Source of the DNA: JBLHKW01 sp047618565
Lineage (GTDB): Bacteria; Planctomycetota; UBA1135; GCA-002686595
Assembly: GCA_047618565.1 (NCBI GenBank)
Contig: JBLHKW010000017.1
Coordinates: forward strand, 1-43,252
Direction: 5' to 3'
DNA: 43,252 bases
In this document: in pieces, positions 31,340 through 40,300 of the stretch
Layout of the letters: every line of letters begins with the position of its first letter
Numbering within the stretch: the stretch's first letter is position 1
Program-made: the position numbers and the translations under genes
Notes under the pieces: model-generated
Told to the model about the DNA's origin: nothing
Databases searched by the model: none
Seen by the model: the letters and a program-made list of their open reading frames with translations, nothing else

Positions 31340-32638
31340 GCTGGCTGTGACGACGAGCGCGGACTCGTATGCGCCCATGTCGACGACAGGCGAGCCTCCG
31401 AGGCCCGTGTCGCCAACGTCGGGCTCGTCGACAAAGCGCGCCGACTGCGCGAGGTCGAGAGTGACACCCGCGAGCACTTCGCCGTTGTCGCCCGCGTCGA
31501 TGGCAAGCGACGCCAGGGTCACGCGCAGATCACCCATGAGCGCATCGACGAACTGTGGATCGGTCCCGAGGTTGCCCGCTCCGGAGAAACCACCGTTGAC
31601 GATGCAGTAGGCGACGTCTGCACCGCCACTGACCTGGTTGATCGAGTTCTGCTCGCCACCCGGGCCACGGTTGTTCCAGAGGATGGAGTTTCGGATCACC
31701 GGAGCCGCAGATTGGACCCGAATGCCACCGGATGCGTGCGCAGTAGCGTCGTTGTCGACGATCGAGCAATTGATCACGCGTGCGTTGCTTCCCTGGCCAA
31801 TCCAGAGTGCGCCGCCGCCACTCCCGCCAGTGGCCGTGTTGCGCTGGAACGTACAGTTGGTCACCTCGATACCGGTGCTCGAGAAGATCTCGAGCGCGCC
31901 AGCTCGCTGTGCGCGGTTGTCGATGAAGACGCAGCGATCGAACCGAAGCGCTCCCGCACCAGCCATGTCGAAGGCACCGCCGAAGCTTCCACCGGCGTTG
32001 TCCTCGAAGATGCAGTCCGTGAAGGTGGGCATCGAACCGTTGTTGATGTAGCCCGCTCCGCCCCCGAAGGTGCAGCGGTTGCTAATGAAGTGACAGTTCC
32101 GAACGGTCGGGCTGGCCCCGTTGACGCACAGGATTCCACCCCCCGAGTCGTTGTTACCGGTACCATTGGCGTTTCCACCGGTGACCGTGAACCCGTCGAG
32201 CACGGCGCTCTGATCGACCCCGCCACCGCGCAGCAGGTGGTAGCTGTTCTCGAGCATCATTCCGCTGCCATCATCGCCGAGCAGGTCACCCTGCAGGACG
32301 CTGGGCGCGGTTCCGAAAGGCGGACGCTCGCCGGGTGCCGCCTCTGTACCTAGGAACGAACCGTAGAGCTCCACTCCCGTGCGGAAGTTGAAGGAAACGC
32401 CGCGACCGCTGACGGCCGGGAGGTAGGTCCCTTCGGCGACGAAAATCTGGTCACCGGCGACCGAGGCAGTCAGCGCCAGTTGCAATCCGCCGGAGCCCTG
32501 GAAAGCGTCCGACCAGGTCGAACCATCGTTGGCGCCGGTCGCGAGATCCGCGTCGACGAACAGGGTGCCAGCTGTCGCGAGGGGCGCAGCGAGGGAGAGA
32601 CCAAGAAACGAAAACAGGCGGCTATACGTCTGTAGCAT
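30932..32638 (-). CDS. Secreted beta-helix protein with C-terminal surface module
   Basis: 568-residue exported protein. ATG 32638 starts a signal peptide (ending ATAGTLFVDAD); an upstream in-frame ATG adds a polar leader. The mature N-terminus LFVDADLATGANDGSTWSDAF and the DQIFVAEGTYLPA segment are the hallmark of planctomycete parallel beta-helix (DUF1565-type) proteins. Helix coils follow with repeats such as VRNCHFISNRCTFGGGAG and VTNCTFQRNTATGGSGGG up to about residue 330. A Gly/Asp-rich linker leads to the C-terminal 135-residue module (YCQVSPNS, QIQAPFGDGLRCVGS, GFNTSDGL), homologous to that of the repeat protein at 17.1 kb. Probably surface-attached; catalytic residues are not evident. 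Confidence 0.88.
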   Translation of the reverse strand: MLQTYSRLFSFLGLSLAAPLATAGTLFVDADLATGANDGSTWSDAFQGSGGLQLALTASVAGDQIFVAEGTYLPAVSGRGVSFNFRTGVELYGSFLGTEAAPGERPPFGTAPSVLQGDLLGDDGSGMMLENSYHLLRGGGVDQSAVLDGFTVTGGNANGTGNNDSGGGILCVNGASPTVRNCHFISNRCTFGGGAGYINNGSMPTFTDCIFEDNAGGSFGGAFDMAGAGALRFDRCVFIDNRAQRAGALEIFSSTGIEVTNCTFQRNTATGGSGGGALWIGQGSNARVINCSIVDNDATAHASGGIRVQSAAPVIRNSILWNNRGPGGEQNSINQVSGGADVAYCIVNGGFSGAGNLGTDPQFVDALMGDLRVTLASLAIDAGDNGEVLAGVTLDLAQSARFVDEPDVGDTGLGGSPVVDMGAYESALVVTASYCQVSPNSAGAGATISSTGSTSISGNGFSLVATGVVPDVFGVFFYGSAQIQAPFGDGLRCVGSGGTGTHRLFPLVQADGSGVATRALDFTTSPLNSGSGAITPGSTWQFQLWFRDNAAGASGFNTSDGLSATFAP

Positions 32639-33073
32639 CTTCAAAAAAACGAAACGTGTTTGAGGGGACCGACCCGCCACAGCGGATCAGATATTGCGGG
32701 GGCAATCGGTACAGGATACCTGGGGTGCTGTTTTTGGCGGACCCAATCTCCTGAAAGGGCCCTCTGCGGGGGGGGCAGGTCCCATGTTCCCGCCGGGAGC
32801 GATAAATCCGCAGCTCGCCGTATTCAGGGGGGACATGCAGGCCTCTGGAGAGCACCCCTGCCCGGTCGGCACACGCGAGCACCACCCACCCGGCCGCGGT
32901 CCACAGATGAGACCAGAACACGGCCGCACCCGCCTCTGCCCCCTATCCACCTGGGCCGATCCCTTGGAAGCCGCAGGAGCGACCCCGACCACATACAATA
33001 GGGGTGCCCCATACGCGGACGCTGGCCCCGGCATCGTTCGGCGTCGAGCCTGGCCCCTCCCGTAGAACGCACG
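32639..33073. other. Divergent intergenic region, no gene seen
   Basis: 435 bases between the minus-strand beta-helix gene and the plus-strand histidine kinase. Open frames on both strands here are Pro/Arg/Gly-rich and carry no recognisable motif. TACAAT at 32994-32999 is a possible -10 box for the kinase operon; no -35 at normal spacing is evident. A run of seven T residues sits just before the minus-strand start on that strand, with a weak AAAC/GTTT hairpin. No riboswitch was recognised. Confidence 0.5.
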
Positions 33074-35344
33074 ATGCTCCGCCCCAGCCTGAAACTCCGA
33101 CTCACCCTGGCGCTGCTGGCCATCGTCTCCCTGCTCGGGGCCGTCGGCTTGACGTCCTACCTGACACAGCGGCAGATTCAGGCCGAGGTGGCCGTGCTGT
33201 GCGCGCGCCAACAGATCGATCTGCGTCAGGTCGACTTCCTCCAGAACGGAGTGGAGCTCGAGGGATCGTGGGACCCGGCCGGAATCTTCATCGCGCGCGA
33301 GGTCGAGGTCTTCCCTGGCCGGCGCCGACCCAAACTGCGCGGCGCGATCCAGACCATCGATCTTGAGCGTGGACAGATGACCCTGTACGGACGGGAGATC
33401 GCGTTGCCCGAGGACGTTCTGCGCGAGCAGGGCCCGGAGCTGGCGATCGGCCGGCGCGTCGAGGTGACATGCGATGTCGACGACGGCGTCTGGAGTGCAC
33501 GACGGCTGGCGATCGACGGCGTCAAGGCCAGCGACAAGATCAAGGCTTGCCCGACGGACTGGGAAATCGACGGTGTCGCACCGGAATCTCTGAACATCCA
33601 TGGCATCCATGTCTCGCTCATTCCGCGCAGCGAGAGCGAGGTACGGAGCGCACTGCACCATGTCGACACGGCGATGGCGCTCTCGCTCAATCTGCACGAG
33701 ATGCGCGCGCAGGCCTACCGACTGGTCGGCACCCAGCCGCAGCGGGTGGATGACCCCGGCCATCCCGATCTCGATCACGACGCGCGCGTGGTCTCGGAAC
33801 CGGCGAGCGACCTGATCGCGGCGCGCAACGAGTTTGAGCAGTACCTGACCCGAGCGCGCCCGGCCGACGCGACGGATCCGAACCGCTGGGTAGCCGCGCT
33901 CTTCGGTTGCCTGCCCGAGCTCGATCTTAGGATCGACAGGTTTCTGAAGGCCGCCGAGCGCGACGCGGCCATCGCGCGCACCGAACTCGACACCAGCCTC
34001 GCGCCCTTTCTCGACGGCAACCTGGGGGATCGCCTGCGTGGCTACCTTGCCGAGGCCCAGGATGACCTGGCTGATCGGGCACGTGGCATCGAGGCGCGCG
34101 CCCGAACGATGACCAACGTGACGCTCGGGATCGGCGTGGTTGCGGGACTGGTGGCCCTGCTGCTCGGATACCTGCTCTGGCGTTCGATTCGACGGCCGTT
34201 GAGCGCCCTGCAGGAAGCAGCACGCAAGATCGCCGAAGGTGACCTCGGTGCGCACGTCGAGGTCGAGACCGCCGACGAGCTGGGCGCGCTGGCTGGAGCC
34301 TTCAACCACATGACAAAGGTCCTGGCCCTCACGACCGTCTCGATCGACAACCTGCAGAACATCCTCGATTCGATGCCCGGCGCGCTGATCCTCCTGACCC
34401 CGGAGCGGCAGATCAAGAGCATCAATACGGCCGCTGCGGACCTGCTCGCCTACGAGCATCATGCCGCCCACGAACTGGTCGGTGAGCCGTTCGCGCGCCT
34501 GTGCAGCCCGAGCTTTGACTCCGAGCTCGTCCTGACCAGTGGGTCCGCCTGGAGGGTCGCGGAACGGTCATTGCGCTGTAGCGATGGCTCGGACCTGTCC
34601 GTCTCCTTCTCTGGAGCAGAGTTGCGCTGCGGTGAAGGATCGCTGAGTGGCTACGTCTGCGTTGCTCAGGATCTCAGCGACCAGAAGCGCATCGAGGGCG
34701 AGGTACGCTCGTCGCTACAGGAGAAGGAACTCCTGCTGCGCGAGGTTCACCATCGCGTGAAGAACAACATGCAGGTCATCTCGAGTCTGCTCGCGCTTCA
34801 ACAGAGCTACTCGGATGACCCAACCGTGGTGGCCGGCCTGGAGCAAAGTCAGGCCCGTATTCGCTCGATGGCTCTGATCCACGAACACCTCTACCAGTCG
34901 TCGGACCTCGCCGAGGCTGACGTGAGCGCATACCTGCGACTACTCGTCGCGCACATCGTGCACTCGTTTGGTGACGCCGACACGATTGACCTGCAGCTCG
35001 AGATCGACCCGGTCGACCTCGACCTGGACCATGCGCTCTCACTCGGCCTGATCGTGAACGAACTTCTTGCGAACTCGTTCAGGCACGCCTTCGTGGGACG
35101 CAGCGGCGGCCAGATCCGCCTCGAACTGCACCCGATCGACGGCGATCTGGTCGAGCTCATCGTGTCGGACGACGGCACCGGCATGATCCTCAATGCGGCG
35201 CAGCCGAATCCCGACACACTCGGGCTGAACCTCGTGCGCACGCTCGTGACCCAGCTGGGGGGCTCCACCGAGGTCACCGCCGCGAACGGGCTCATGACAC
35301 GCATCACCTTCCCCCAACAGCGCCTCAAGCGGGTCGCATCATGA
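33074..35344 (+). CDS. Sensor histidine kinase (HisKA_2) with DUF5666-like sensor region
   Basis: 756-residue membrane kinase. TM1 is at about residues 8-28 and TM2 at 347-368, so about 315 residues lie outside the cytoplasm. Residues about 55-187 of that region are DUF5666-like beta repeats (GVELEGSWDPAGIFIAREVE, LRGAIQTIDLERGQMTLYGR, RVEVTCDVDDG), followed by a helical bundle. HAMP covers about 370-425, PAS about 430-545. The H-box LLREVHHRVKNNMQVISSL puts the phosphorylated His at 559 or 560 and identifies the HisKA_2 group; the ATPase part has GLIVNELLANSFRHAF, SDDGTGM and TLGLNLV. It overlaps the next gene as ATGA, which makes that regulator its likely partner. The sensor region resembles the N-terminus of the export barrel at 25.6 kb. 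Confidence 0.92.
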   Translation: MLRPSLKLRLTLALLAIVSLLGAVGLTSYLTQRQIQAEVAVLCARQQIDLRQVDFLQNGVELEGSWDPAGIFIAREVEVFPGRRRPKLRGAIQTIDLERGQMTLYGREIALPEDVLREQGPELAIGRRVEVTCDVDDGVWSARRLAIDGVKASDKIKACPTDWEIDGVAPESLNIHGIHVSLIPRSESEVRSALHHVDTAMALSLNLHEMRAQAYRLVGTQPQRVDDPGHPDLDHDARVVSEPASDLIAARNEFEQYLTRARPADATDPNRWVAALFGCLPELDLRIDRFLKAAERDAAIARTELDTSLAPFLDGNLGDRLRGYLAEAQDDLADRARGIEARARTMTNVTLGIGVVAGLVALLLGYLLWRSIRRPLSALQEAARKIAEGDLGAHVEVETADELGALAGAFNHMTKVLALTTVSIDNLQNILDSMPGALILLTPERQIKSINTAAADLLAYEHHAAHELVGEPFARLCSPSFDSELVLTSGSAWRVAERSLRCSDGSDLSVSFSGAELRCGEGSLSGYVCVAQDLSDQKRIEGEVRSSLQEKELLLREVHHRVKNNMQVISSLLALQQSYSDDPTVVAGLEQSQARIRSMALIHEHLYQSSDLAEADVSAYLRLLVAHIVHSFGDADTIDLQLEIDPVDLDLDHALSLGLIVNELLANSFRHAFVGRSGGQIRLELHPIDGDLVELIVSDDGTGMILNAAQPNPDTLGLNLVRTLVTQLGGSTEVTAANGLMTRITFPQQRLKRVAS

Positions 35345-37320
35345 TTCCCAGGGCCAAGAAGATCCTGGTCGTCGAGGACGAGCAGATCGTCCAGCTGCAC
35401 CTGGCCAAGATCGTCGAGTCCACGGGTCACACGCTGGTGGGCGCGGTAGACAACGCCCAGGATGCGCTCGCGAGGACGCGTCAGATGAACCCGGACCTGG
35501 TCCTCATGGACATCCGGCTGGCCGGCGGGGATGACGGGATCGAGTGCGCCCGTGAGCTGACTGAGAAATGGGGCGCGTCGATCGTGTTCATCACCGCCCA
35601 CTCCGATCCCGAGACCGTGGCTCGCGCGATGCCGATTGAGCCTGCCGGATTCCTGATCAAGCCCTTCCGGGCGGCCGAGGTCTCGGCCTCGATCATGAAC
35701 ACGCTCGCAGCGCGAAGCCGCGAAAGACGGGCGCGCGACCATCACCGTGCGCTGTCCTCCGCGGTCGAATCACTGCAGGCCGGACTGCTGGTGCTCGACA
35801 CGCAAGGCGTGATTGGCTTCGCAAACCCGAAGGGCAAGACGCTCTCGGGCTGGACCGAGTTCGAGGGCACCGACAGGACCCTGTACGAGTGCGTCGCGGA
35901 ACACGAGCACGATCGGCTACGGGCAGCCCTGGCACGAACGCTATCTTCCAAGTCGGCCGTCGCCCTGGAGGGCGTCCAGCTCGTGGGCACGAATGGCGAC
36001 TCGGCCAACATTCGCCTGGAGCCAGTATCGGACAGCACAGACGACGCATGCCTCCTGGCAACGATAAACGTGCTCACGGAGGACGGCTCTGCTCACACAA
36101 GCCCCCATCGGGATGCGTCGCAACCTCGTCTCCTGGTCTACTCCCACGACACCTTCGGCCTGGGCCATATTCGCCGCTGCATGAACGTGGTGCGGGCCCT
36201 GACGGAACAGATGGAGGACCTGTCGACGTTGCTGGTGACGGGCTCCCCCGTCGCGCACAAGTTCGACCTGCCGCCGCGCACCGATTACCTGAAGCTGCCC
36301 GCCGTGCGCAAGGTGGCACCGGGCGCCTACGCCCCGCGCTCCCTGGCCATGTCAGACGACGGGATCCTGACCTTACGCCGGAACTTGCTGCTGCGGACGA
36401 TCCGTGACTACTCGCCGAATCTACTGCTGGTGGATCACTCCCCGACCGGCATGAACGGTGAACTCATCCCGGCGCTCGACTACCTGCGGGAGACCGGCGG
36501 CTGCACACGCATCCTGGGTCTGCGGGATATCATCGATTCGCCCGAGCGTGTCGCCAAGCGCTGGGAACAGGAGGACATGTTCGGTGTTCTGAGGCGAAGC
36601 TATGACCATGTGGTCGTGTACGGCGCCAAGAGCGTCTATGACACGACCTCCGAGTACGGTTTCCCGGAGGACCTGCGACGCACGGTGCACCATGTGAACT
36701 ACGTGAGCCAGCGCCCGACGCAGGCAGCAGCCGGGTGCGCCGTCGCGCCTGACCCCAAGCTGGTCGTCGTGACCATCGGCGGCGGAGACGGCGGCGGGGA
36801 CTCGATCGTGCGCCCCTTCCTCGAGATGCTGCGAGCGCATGCGAAGCGACTCGATATCCATGCCGAAGTGCTGTTGGGCCCCTTCGTTCCCGACGCCCAA
36901 CGTGAGGAATTACGCGAGCTGGCCCGAGGCAGTGCAGTCGTGTTACACGACTTCATACCCGACCCGACAGCACTCTTCGCGCGCGCGGCACTCGTGATCT
37001 CCACGGCCGGCTACAACGTTTCAGCCGAGCTACTGGCCCACGCCCAGCGCGCCCTGCTCATCCCGCGCGTCGTCCATCGTGAAGAGCAGCTCATCAGGGC
37101 GCGCCGCCTGGCGGAGCTGGGCCTGGTCGATTTCCTGCACCCCGATGACGCGACGCCCGACGCGATCGCCGAATGCATCAGTGCTGCGCTGGCGAATGAC
37201 GAGGCCGCGCTCGCGATCTGTCGATCGGAGAATCGCGTGCCTCTCGACGGGGCACAGCGCATGGCAGCATTCGTCGAGACGCTCGTACACGACCGCTCTG
37301 CTGGCGGCGTCTCGCCCTGA
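35341..37320 (+). CDS. Response regulator with PAS and glycosyltransferase output (REC-PAS-GT)
   Basis: 659-residue cytoplasmic fusion. Residues 7-120 are a complete receiver domain: acidic pair Glu12/Asp13, phospho-acceptor Asp57 (LVLMDIRLAG), Thr85 (FITAHS) and Lys107 (LIKPF). Residues about 125-250 are PAS-like (LQAGLLVLDTQGVIGFANPKG). From about residue 262 comes a MurG-like GT-B glycosyltransferase of the COG4671 kind: LLVYSHDTFGLGHIRRCMNV, LLVTGSPVAHKFDLPPR, LLLVDHSPTGM, VVVTIGGGDGG (donor-half start), VVLHDFIPDPTALFARA and ISTAGYNVSAELLAH. There is no DNA-binding domain. The reading frame is uninterrupted with no frameshift at the junctions. ATG 35341 overlaps the kinase stop. Expected behaviour is control of transferase activity by phosphorylation; the acceptor is unknown. 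Confidence 0.88.
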   Translation: MIPRAKKILVVEDEQIVQLHLAKIVESTGHTLVGAVDNAQDALARTRQMNPDLVLMDIRLAGGDDGIECARELTEKWGASIVFITAHSDPETVARAMPIEPAGFLIKPFRAAEVSASIMNTLAARSRERRARDHHRALSSAVESLQAGLLVLDTQGVIGFANPKGKTLSGWTEFEGTDRTLYECVAEHEHDRLRAALARTLSSKSAVALEGVQLVGTNGDSANIRLEPVSDSTDDACLLATINVLTEDGSAHTSPHRDASQPRLLVYSHDTFGLGHIRRCMNVVRALTEQMEDLSTLLVTGSPVAHKFDLPPRTDYLKLPAVRKVAPGAYAPRSLAMSDDGILTLRRNLLLRTIRDYSPNLLLVDHSPTGMNGELIPALDYLRETGGCTRILGLRDIIDSPERVAKRWEQEDMFGVLRRSYDHVVVYGAKSVYDTTSEYGFPEDLRRTVHHVNYVSQRPTQAAAGCAVAPDPKLVVVTIGGGDGGGDSIVRPFLEMLRAHAKRLDIHAEVLLGPFVPDAQREELRELARGSAVVLHDFIPDPTALFARAALVISTAGYNVSAELLAHAQRALLIPRVVHREEQLIRARRLAELGLVDFLHPDDATPDAIAECISAALANDEAALAICRSENRVPLDGAQRMAAFVETLVHDRSAGGVSP

Positions 37321-37326
37321 TCCACA

Positions 37327-37341
37327 GCACCGCGACGGTGC
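37327..37341. terminator. Hairpin in the convergent gap
   Basis: GCACCG at 37327-37332 pairs with CGGTGC at 37336-37341 across three bases, in the 34-base gap between the convergent REC-PAS-GT and hybrid kinase genes. It could stop transcription from both sides; no T-run is present. Confidence 0.35.
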
Positions 37342-37354
37342 GCCTCGTGCCGGA

Positions 37355-40300
37355 TCAGACCGTGCGGATGGTCCTGGTCAGCTCTGCGACACGATTCACG
37401 AGCTGCGCAGCCTCGAACGGCTTGCCGAGGAAGTTCGCGTTTTGGTCGAGCAGGTCGCGCTCGCTCAGTTCTTCGCGGAAGTGCCCGGAGATGAACAGCA
37501 CCTTGATCTCGGGACACAGCTCGCGCACGGCGCGACTGAGCTCGCGGCCGTTCATCTGGGGCATGACCACATCCGTGACCAGGATGTCGATGTCCGCCTG
37601 ATGTACGCGGGCCAGAGCGAGCGCGTCGCTGGGCGTCTTGGCCTCCACCACCTGCACTCCACCACGTTCGAGCATCAGGCGCGCGATCCGGCGAACATCC
37701 ACCTCATCATCGATGAGCAACGCCACGATGCCCTCGGCCAGGCTATCGTCCGCACTGGCCGCAATCGGCTTCGGGCGCTCGTTGGTGACGGGGAAGCCAA
37801 CGTGGAACGTGAGGCCACGACTGGAGCTCTCCTCCACCTCGAGCGAGCCTCCCGACTGCATGACGATACCCTGCACCGAGGCGAGGCCCAGGCCACGGGC
37901 CTGCCCCTTGGTCGAGAAGAACGGCTCAAAGATGTGGTCGCGGATCTCCGGCGACAGCCCGACCCCGGAGTCGGTCACGCTGACGACGGTGGCTGTCTCG
38001 CCGCCACTGGCGACTTCGACCCGGCAACCGAGCTCGACCGACCCACCCTCCGGCATGGCCTCGGCCGCGTTCACGACCAGGTTGACGATGACCTGCTCGA
38101 GCTGTCCCGGGTCGATCAGAACCGGCCGGCTCTGCGGATGCTCCCGGATTGTGATCTCGACGTTGTCCGGCACGAGCCGCGCCAGCATCGTCCGCAGGCT
38201 CTTCAATGTCTCGAGCGGGTCGATCACCTCGGGCTGCATGACCTGCTGGCGGCTGTACGCGAGTAGCTGCCGGGTCAATCGCGACGCTCGCATCCCCGCT
38301 GTTCGTACGTTTGCCAGGTGCTCCTCGAGCACCGGCCTGAGGACCACATCGCACCGGTTTTCCTCGAGCCTGGCCAGCGCCAGATCCGTCTCGCCCAGCA
38401 CCGCCGTCAGGATGTTATTGAAGTCGTGGGCCAACCCCCCGGCCAGACGCCCGACGACTTCCAGCTTCTCGGATTCCCGCAGGCGCCCCTCGAGCTGCTC
38501 GCGCTCGCGCATGTCTTGCTCGAGAGTGCCGAGCGCCTGCGCCAGTTCCTCGGTACGTCGCCCCACCTGAGCTTCGAGGTCCTCGCCCGCGCGGCGCAGG
38601 TCCTCCTCGATGCGCTTGCGCTCGGAAATCTCGTTCCGTAGTTCCCCCGTGCGCCTGTTGACGACGCCCTCGAGTGCGTCACCGCGCCGGCGCGCGACAC
38701 GCAAACGGAAGACGGTGACGCCTCCCACCACGGCGAACAACATCAGGAACAGCAGGCGCTTGACCCAGAGTCGCTCGAGCCAGGTTGGCGGAATGCGGAA
38801 GAGCAAGCTCTTGTTCGTCGGCCCGAAGGGCCCATCGGCAACCGCGGCCTCGATCTCGAAGCCATAGTCCCCCGGAGCCAGGTTGTCGAACCGCACGCTG
38901 TCGCTGTGCTTGCTGATGACCCAGTCAGTGTCACGCCCGTTGAGCCTGTAACGATAGGTGAGCTGGCGTGGTTGAAGGAAGCTGGGGGCCGAAAACTGGA
39001 TAAGCACGTCGCGGCCGTCGGGCTCCAGGCGGTATGCGTGCTTTCCCTCGGCATTCAGTTCGCGGACCGATCCCGGCGCTACCTCACAGCGCACGCGAGC
39101 GCGTGGTGGACGCCCGAGGTCGGAGACTGCACTCGGGTCAAATCGCACCAGACCGTGCAGGCACGGGAACCAGATATTTCCTTCGGGGCCCACCGCGACC
39201 CGAGGCTGAAGCGCTCCATTGCCCTCGAAGATCTTGATGCCGGGACCGCTGTTGAAGAGGCGCGGACGCAACAGCTCCGTGCCCCCTGATGCCGCCGCCT
39301 CGAGCTCCGCCAGGGAGTACCTCGCTACGGCTCGATTGCCCAGCACCAGCAGGTGGCCCTCACCGTCTGCAACCAGCGCCGTGGCTGTGTTCTCGTAGAG
39401 CCCGCGGAAGGTGTCCAATACGTCGACTGCGCGGCCGCGGATCCGGCACAAGCCTCCGCCGTACGTGCCGAGCCATACGCTCCCGTCTGCGGTCTCATGG
39501 AGGCTGCGGATCTCGCCGAGCGGCAGTTCGACTCCCGAATGCAGCACCCAAGGGTGGCTTCCGTCCCAGATGGTCAGGCTCGAAAGGCCAGCAACCCAGA
39601 TGCGTCCGAGGCTATCCTCGAAGAGCGCCGTGGAAGTCGCGCCCGCACCCGCACTGACCAGATCCGTCCGCTCGAGCGAGTGCCCGTCCCAGGCGAGCAG
39701 GACGCCGTTACCCGTGATCCACAGTGTCCCATCGCGTGCCTCGAGCAACGCGCCAGTGTGGCGCGGCAGTTCATGGCGGGAGATCACGCGCTCTCGCTCA
39801 CCGTCGCGCTCGCGCTCGATGCCCCAAGACGTGTTCAACCATAGCCCTTCGTCGCGGGCTGGCGCCATCAGGCTTGGCGGAGGCAGAACGCTTGGCACAA
39901 GGATGCCATCACACACTTCGTAGAGCGTCTTCCCGAGGGTGAACACGCGACCGTCCGAAGTGCAGGTCGCCGACACCAACCCGTCACTCCTGCCGGCTAC
40001 CGGGATGAGCACATCCAGTGCGGCTCGATAGAACTCGAAGACACCGTGGGTGTCGGTACCGACCCAGGTGTTCCCCTCTCGATCGATGAAGACGCTCGGG
40101 AACTTCACCTGCGCCGGACAATCCACCTCGGTCAGGTCGGGGACCCATTCCTCAAGAGAACAGTCCCAGCGTCCGAACCCGCCGATCCCGGTCACCCACA
40201 GGTCGTCGCCGACACCGGCCTGAACGCACTGAATTTCCTCCAGATCGACAGGCAACTGCGTCCAGCTGTCGTCGTCCCGACGCACGATTTGCTCGCGTGA

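Noticed and set aside
32964..32999. Full sigma-70 promoter TTGGAA/TACAAT upstream of the histidine kinase
   Set aside because: The two boxes are 24 bases apart, too far for a standard promoter; only the -10 candidate is kept.
32687..34471. Long minus-strand open frame opposite the histidine kinase
   Set aside because: Antisense to conserved kinase domains, no start context, shadow composition.
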